The notes beneath the pieces were generated by a model that was not told the DNA's origin, did no database searches, and saw nothing but the letters and a program-made list of their open reading frames with translations. The translations under genes were made by a program, and so were the position numbers. A stretch of DNA of 64,000 nucleotides from an uncultured Elusimicrobiales bacterium. Its GTDB lineage: Bacteria; Elusimicrobiota; Elusimicrobia; Elusimicrobiales; Elusimicrobiaceae. The DNA lies in contig CALUXG010000005.1 in assembly GCA_944324685.1 (NCBI GenBank), positions 1-64,000 of the forward strand. Reading direction: 5' to 3'. Numbering within the stretch: position 1 is the stretch's first letter; every line of letters starts with the position of its first letter. Below are positions 60,174 to 64,000 of this stretch, in pieces.

Positions 60174-61496
60174 ATGTTTATTTCCAATACTTCCGAAGAC
60201 AAAAAACAAATGCTGGAAAAAATCGGCGTTTCGTCTGTTGCTGATTTGTTGAAAGATATTCCGCAGGATTTATTATATCCCGTATTAAACTTGCCGCCCG
60301 CTTTGCCTGAAAACGCACTTTCGGCGCATATGCACGAACTGGCCGACAAGAATAAAACCCTTTTAAATTTTATAGGCGCGGGCTGTGAAGAACATTTTAT
60401 TCCCGCCGCCGTGAATGCTTTAAGTTCCCGCGGGGAATTTCTGACGGCTTATACCCCTTATCAGGCGGAGGCCAGCCAAGGCACGTTGCAGACGATTTAT
60501 GAATTTCAAAGCTGTATATGCGAGTTGTTTGATATGGACGTATGCAGTGCGTCTCATTATGACGGCGCCACCGCTTTGGCGGAGGCCTGCGCCGCCGCCT
60601 TGCGCGTAAACAATAAGCATAAAATTTTGTATTCCGCGGGTCTTCATCCGCATTATAAGGAAGTGCTGCAAACGTACTTAAAACATCTGCCTGAATTGAA
60701 GCTGGAAGAGGTGCCGTTGAAAAACGGAACGGTGGATTTGGACGTTTTGAAAGAAAAACTGACGGCGGAGGTTTCTTGCTTTGCCGTGGCAGGGCCGAAT
60801 TTTTTTGGTCAGCTGGAGCCGTTGGAAGATATAGCTTCGTTGGTACACGGTGCCGGCGCGCTGTTGGTGTCCGTAGCCAAACCGCTGGCTTTGGCTTTGG
60901 TGCATACCCCGGGTCAGTACGGCGCTGATTTTGCCGTAGCGGAAGGACAGCCCTTGGGCAATGCCATGAATTTCGGCGGCCCCGGATTGGGAATTTTTAC
61001 GTGTAAAAAAGAATATGTGCGCCAAGTTCCCGGGCGTATTGTGGGCATAGCCAAAGATAAAGACGGAAAACGTTCTTTTGTGCTGACGCTGCAAGCGCGC
61101 GAACAGCATATACGCCGCGAACGCGCCGCCTCCAATATCTGCTCCAACCAAGCTTTGTGCGCGTTGAATGCGGTCATCTATTTGACGCTTTTGGGTTATG
61201 AAGGACTGCGTGAAGCGGCGGAGCTGAATTTGGAAAAAGCCCACCGTTTGAAAGACATGTTGTTGGCGGACGGACACAAATTAAAATTTGACGGTTTGTT
61301 TTTTAATGAATTTGTGCTGGAATTAAACGTTCCGGCCAAACAGGTCATTAGAAAACTGGCCAAAAAAGGCATCGGCGCCGGATTTGATTTGGGCCGCGTT
61401 TGCAAAGACATGAAAAACTGTCTGTTGGTGTGCGTAACGGAAACCAAAACGGACGCAGATCTGCAAAAATACGTACAGGCTATGAGGGGGTTTTAG
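60174..61496 (+). CDS. gcvPA: Glycine dehydrogenase subunit 1
   Basis: 440 aa, N-terminal half of the split P protein (NFIGAGCEEHFIPAAVNAL, AYTPYQAEASQGTLQTIYEFQ, SHYDGATALAEA). ATG at 60174 follows GGAGAGG. It pairs with gcvPB as the PLP-dependent decarboxylase. The gene ends with TAG 1 bp before gcvPB. Confidence 0.95.
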   Translation: MFISNTSEDKKQMLEKIGVSSVADLLKDIPQDLLYPVLNLPPALPENALSAHMHELADKNKTLLNFIGAGCEEHFIPAAVNALSSRGEFLTAYTPYQAEASQGTLQTIYEFQSCICELFDMDVCSASHYDGATALAEACAAALRVNNKHKILYSAGLHPHYKEVLQTYLKHLPELKLEEVPLKNGTVDLDVLKEKLTAEVSCFAVAGPNFFGQLEPLEDIASLVHGAGALLVSVAKPLALALVHTPGQYGADFAVAEGQPLGNAMNFGGPGLGIFTCKKEYVRQVPGRIVGIAKDKDGKRSFVLTLQAREQHIRRERAASNICSNQALCALNAVIYLTLLGYEGLREAAELNLEKAHRLKDMLLADGHKLKFDGLFFNEFVLELNVPAKQVIRKLAKKGIGAGFDLGRVCKDMKNCLLVCVTETKTDADLQKYVQAMRGF

Positions 61497-61497
61497 T

Positions 61498-62946
61498 ATG
61501 CAGGATATTTTGATACAAAACGCGCTTAGCATAGAAAAATCTGTTTCGGGCCGCCGCGGCATACGTTTTGAGAAACCGGCCGCCAGTCCTCAGACCTACT
61601 TGCCCGTTCGTTATTTGCGTACGCATACGCCTCGGCTGCCGCAAATGAGCGAACTGGATACCGTGCGCCATTTTACCAATCTTTCCCGCCAGAATTATTG
61701 TTTGGACAGCCACTTTTATCCGCTGGGATCTTGTACGATGAAGTACAATCCTAAAGCATACGACGTTTTAAGCGCGCTGGAACCGCTGACGCAGGCCCAC
61801 CCGTTTGCTCCTGAAGAGGCCGTACAGGGAACATTGGAGATTCTGTACAACTTGCAGGAACTGTTAAAAGAAATTACGGGTTTGGCGGCCTTTACGCTGC
61901 AGCCGGCCGCCGGCGCGCAGGGAGAGTTGACGGGTATTTTGGCCGCCCGTGCGTATTTTGACGCGCAAAAAGACAAGAAGCGTACGGAAGTTATTGTGCC
62001 GGATACCGCCCACGGCACCAATCCAGCCACATCACATATGGCGGGTTATACGGTGGTCAACATCAAATCCGGTCCGGATGGATGCGTGGACAAAGCCGCT
62101 TTGAGACAGGCTTTGTCGGAACGGACGGCCGTCGTCATGCTGACCGTGCCGAATACGGTGGGATTGTTTGAGAAAGACATACGGGAAATAGCCGATATGG
62201 TGCATGCGTCCGGCGCGCTTTTGTATATGGACGGAGCTAATTTTAATGCGTTGATCGGCGCCGTCAAACCGGCTTCTTTCGGCATAGACTTAATGCATTT
62301 GAATTTGCATAAAACCTTTGCTGCGCCTCATGGCGGAGGCGGCCCGGGTGCCGGACCCGTAGGGGCAAATGAAAAATTGGCCCCTTTTCTGCCGCGCCCA
62401 ACGGTAGAAAGAAAAAACGGTAAATTTAGCTTATGTGCCAAATTGCCCAAAAGTCTGGGACGCATGAAAGCATTTTACGGCAATATTGCCGTCTGCATTC
62501 GTGCGTATTGTTTTTTGCGCCAGTATGATGGGCAAACGCTTAAAGAGGTGGCGGAAAATGCCGTGCTGAACGCCAATTACGTACGCGTATGTTTGCAGCA
62601 TGCGTTTCCGGCTTTTTTTAATGCGCCGTGCATGCATGAATGCGTATTGACGCTGAATAAAGAAAAAATGAACGGAGTGCGTACGGCAGATATAGCCAAA
62701 CGTCTGCTGGATTACGGGTTCTATGCTCCCACCATTTACTTTCCGCTGATTGTGCCGGAAGCGATGATGATTGAGCCGACGGAGACGGAGAACAAGCAAA
62801 TGCTGGACGCGTTTATACAGGCCATGCAGCGCATCTTTGCGGAAGCGCAGCAAGAACCGCAAACGGTACATGATGCCCCGCATGCCCAGCCCGTTGCCCG
62901 TATTGATGAAGTCAGTGCGGCGCGCGAGCCGAACCTGCGTTGGTAA
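61498..62946 (+). CDS. gcvPB: Glycine dehydrogenase subunit 2
   Basis: 482 aa. PLP-binding Lys in NLHKTFAAPHGGGGPG, with PHGGGGPGAGP and YPLGSCTMKYNP as family signatures. Forms the active P protein with gcvPA. The C-terminal 30 residues (EPQTVHDAPHAQPVARIDE...) extend past the usual end. Confidence 0.96.
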   Translation: MQDILIQNALSIEKSVSGRRGIRFEKPAASPQTYLPVRYLRTHTPRLPQMSELDTVRHFTNLSRQNYCLDSHFYPLGSCTMKYNPKAYDVLSALEPLTQAHPFAPEEAVQGTLEILYNLQELLKEITGLAAFTLQPAAGAQGELTGILAARAYFDAQKDKKRTEVIVPDTAHGTNPATSHMAGYTVVNIKSGPDGCVDKAALRQALSERTAVVMLTVPNTVGLFEKDIREIADMVHASGALLYMDGANFNALIGAVKPASFGIDLMHLNLHKTFAAPHGGGGPGAGPVGANEKLAPFLPRPTVERKNGKFSLCAKLPKSLGRMKAFYGNIAVCIRAYCFLRQYDGQTLKEVAENAVLNANYVRVCLQHAFPAFFNAPCMHECVLTLNKEKMNGVRTADIAKRLLDYGFYAPTIYFPLIVPEAMMIEPTETENKQMLDAFIQAMQRIFAEAQQEPQTVHDAPHAQPVARIDEVSAAREPNLRW

Positions 62947-62955
62947 TTTTTATAC

Positions 62956-62985
62956 GGCGCGGGAAATACGACCCGCGCCTTTTTT
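62956..62985 (+). terminator. Terminator abutting the lplA start codon
   Basis: GGCGCGGG-AAATACGA-CCCGCGCC hairpin followed by TTTTTT whose last base touches the ATG of lplA. Confidence 0.85.
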
Positions 62986-63675
62986 ATGGCCCAGAATTTA
63001 TTAACTCCGGCATTGAACGTATTTGAACAGATGGCGTTGGACGAGACTTTGGCTCTTTGCTCGTCCGCTGCGCCTGTGCTGCGTTTTTATCATTGGACGG
63101 CTGGACCGGCCGTAACGTTTGGATATGCGCAATTTTGGGATTTTGTCCGGCCGCAAACTTCGGAACAAAAAGGACCTGTGTGCCGGCGCCCTACGGGAGG
63201 CGGTGTCGTTTTTCACGGGGAGGATTTGACGTTTAGTCTTATTTTTCAAAGTACGTTAAATCCCAAAAATATTTACGCCGCATTGCATGCGGCTATCGAG
63301 AGAACTTTGTCGGAACAGGCGCATGTGGCCAGCTCTAGGCAGGGAAGCGTGAACATCCAAGCGTACAAGCCCGTTCATAACGGCCAAGCCAACGGTTGTT
63401 TTGTTAATCCCGTGCAAGATGACTTGTTGTTGGACGGTCATAAAATTTTAGGCGGCGCCATACGCCGTTTTGGCAGCACCGTTTTATACCAAGGCTCTTT
63501 ACAATGCGCCTCCGCGCGGACGAATCCCATTTTCCGGCATGCGGTAGCGGCGGGAGCCGCCCGTTGGCTGAATACGGCTTTTGCAACCGTGCCTGTGGAG
63601 AGGAAAATATTGGACGCCGCGCGTGATTTGGCACACAGGCTTTATGAGACGGATGCTTGGAATAAAAAATTCTGA
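62986..63675 (+). CDS. lplA: Lipoate-protein ligase A
   Basis: 229 aa. NVFEQMALDETLAL, RPTGGGVVFHGEDLTFSLIF and the catalytic-lysine loop DGHKILGGAIRR define the family. It would lipoylate GcvH, the gene product next door. The ATG lies directly after a terminator and has no ribosome site, so expression is either low, attenuated or from an unseen promoter. Confidence 0.9.
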   Translation: MAQNLLTPALNVFEQMALDETLALCSSAAPVLRFYHWTAGPAVTFGYAQFWDFVRPQTSEQKGPVCRRPTGGGVVFHGEDLTFSLIFQSTLNPKNIYAALHAAIERTLSEQAHVASSRQGSVNIQAYKPVHNGQANGCFVNPVQDDLLLDGHKILGGAIRRFGSTVLYQGSLQCASARTNPIFRHAVAAGAARWLNTAFATVPVERKILDAARDLAHRLYETDAWNKKF

Positions 63676-63688
63676 CGTGCGAAAAACT

Positions 63689-64000
63689 ATGAAAAATTTT
63701 TTTAAGTTTCTTCTGGCGGTGTGTTTGCTGCCGACGGTATTTTTTTGCGCGGCGGAAGCGTTGGGAGCGTTTTGGAATATTGTAAAAGATTTTCATACGG
63801 CAGTAGAATTGCTGGCCGGCGGCGCCGTTTACGGCGTTGTTCATTTTTGCGGCTGGCGTTTTGACCGCATGTATGTATGGGGGCATGAACTTACGCATGC
63901 GACGGCCGCCATGTTGTTCGGTTTTCGCGTACACTCCATGAAAATAAACAAAGACAATGGATACGTGAAAATGGACCGCAGTAATTCGGCCGTGGCCTTG
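63689..64000 (+). CDS. Membrane metallopeptidase-like protein (partial, runs off the window)
   Basis: First 104 codons from ATG 63689. A hydrophobic N-terminal helix (about 5-25), a second hydrophobic stretch, then WGHELTHATAAMLFG: an HExxH zinc motif next to a helix, as in M50-like membrane proteases. It begins 13 bp after lplA. The rest is outside the window, so family placement is tentative. Confidence 0.65.
   Translation, partial: MKNFFKFLLAVCLLPTVFFCAAEALGAFWNIVKDFHTAVELLAGGAVYGVVHFCGWRFDRMYVWGHELTHATAAMLFGFRVHSMKINKDNGYVKMDRSNSAVAL

Noticed and set aside
1-64000. CRISPR arrays, rRNA, IS elements with terminal inverted repeats
   Set aside because: I looked for regularly spaced identical repeats, rRNA landmarks and transposase motifs and found none; the only mobility gene is the serine recombinase.

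Overview
The window looks like chromosome of a Gram-negative, fermentative, gut-type Elusimicrobiota bacterium (Elusimicrobium-like). This assignment is an inference from gene content: class III signal peptides ending GFTLIELLVVVLIIGIL, a three-subunit NADH/ferredoxin-type [FeFe] hydrogenase, a proton-pumping pyrophosphatase, serine and glycine catabolism, and many small lipoproteins and outer-membrane barrels. No rRNA or ribosomal-protein gene is present to confirm the phylum.

Layout. 1-7.5 kb: tRNA-His, a membrane GGDEF/EAL protein with degenerate active sites, nitroreductase plus L-serine dehydratase, two tandem MntP-like manganese exporters, an Ala/Lys-rich secreted protein and an ion transporter. 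7.6-11.9 kb: hydCBA hydrogenase operon behind a perfect consensus promoter. 12-18 kb: EamA transporter, then an envelope operon (LpoB-like, COG3014-like and LPP20-like lipoproteins, FKBP isomerase, anchored proteins). 18-21.4 kb: barrel protein, histidine kinase, unknown protein and AI-2E-family transporter. 21.4-35.3 kb: a phosphatase-like protein that has lost its metal ligands, two prepilins, rlmB, pfk, an IspH protein with a UbiA-like membrane tail, an M3 peptidase, H+-pyrophosphatase, a BamA-like barrel and a GNAT pseudogene. 54.3-64 kb: tRNA-Asp, murB, pgm, a YgjP-like peptidase, the glycine cleavage operon gcvT-H-PA-PB, lipoate ligase and a partial HELTH membrane peptidase.

35.3-54.3 kb is accessory DNA. 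It holds decayed genes, a double AAA+ ATPase, a SAM (S-box) riboswitch in front of a DnaA-like zinc-ribbon gene, a Fic enzyme, a low-GC ATPase broken by two single-base frameshifts, a WYL regulator, a structured RNA, a four-gene cassette (beta protein, MORN membrane protein, coiled coil, UDG-like protein), a TPR pair, and DUF2924 plus a large serine recombinase. The last 13 kb lies between imperfect 70-bp direct repeats, one of them abutting the 3' end of tRNA-Asp.

Metabolically the core genes fit amino-acid and sugar fermentation. Serine dehydratase and glycine cleavage yield pyruvate, one-carbon units and NADH; the hydrogenase disposes of electrons as H2; membrane pyrophosphatase recovers energy from PPi. 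Two signals run across the window. Many genes have a -10 box 6-7 nt before ATG and no Shine-Dalgarno sequence, which suggests leaderless mRNAs. Three accessory promoters share an inverted repeat CGACA...TGTCG whose right half is the -35 box. The best candidate for an undescribed system is the 47.0-50.7 kb unit: WYL regulator, palindromic operators, structured RNA and the four-gene cassette.
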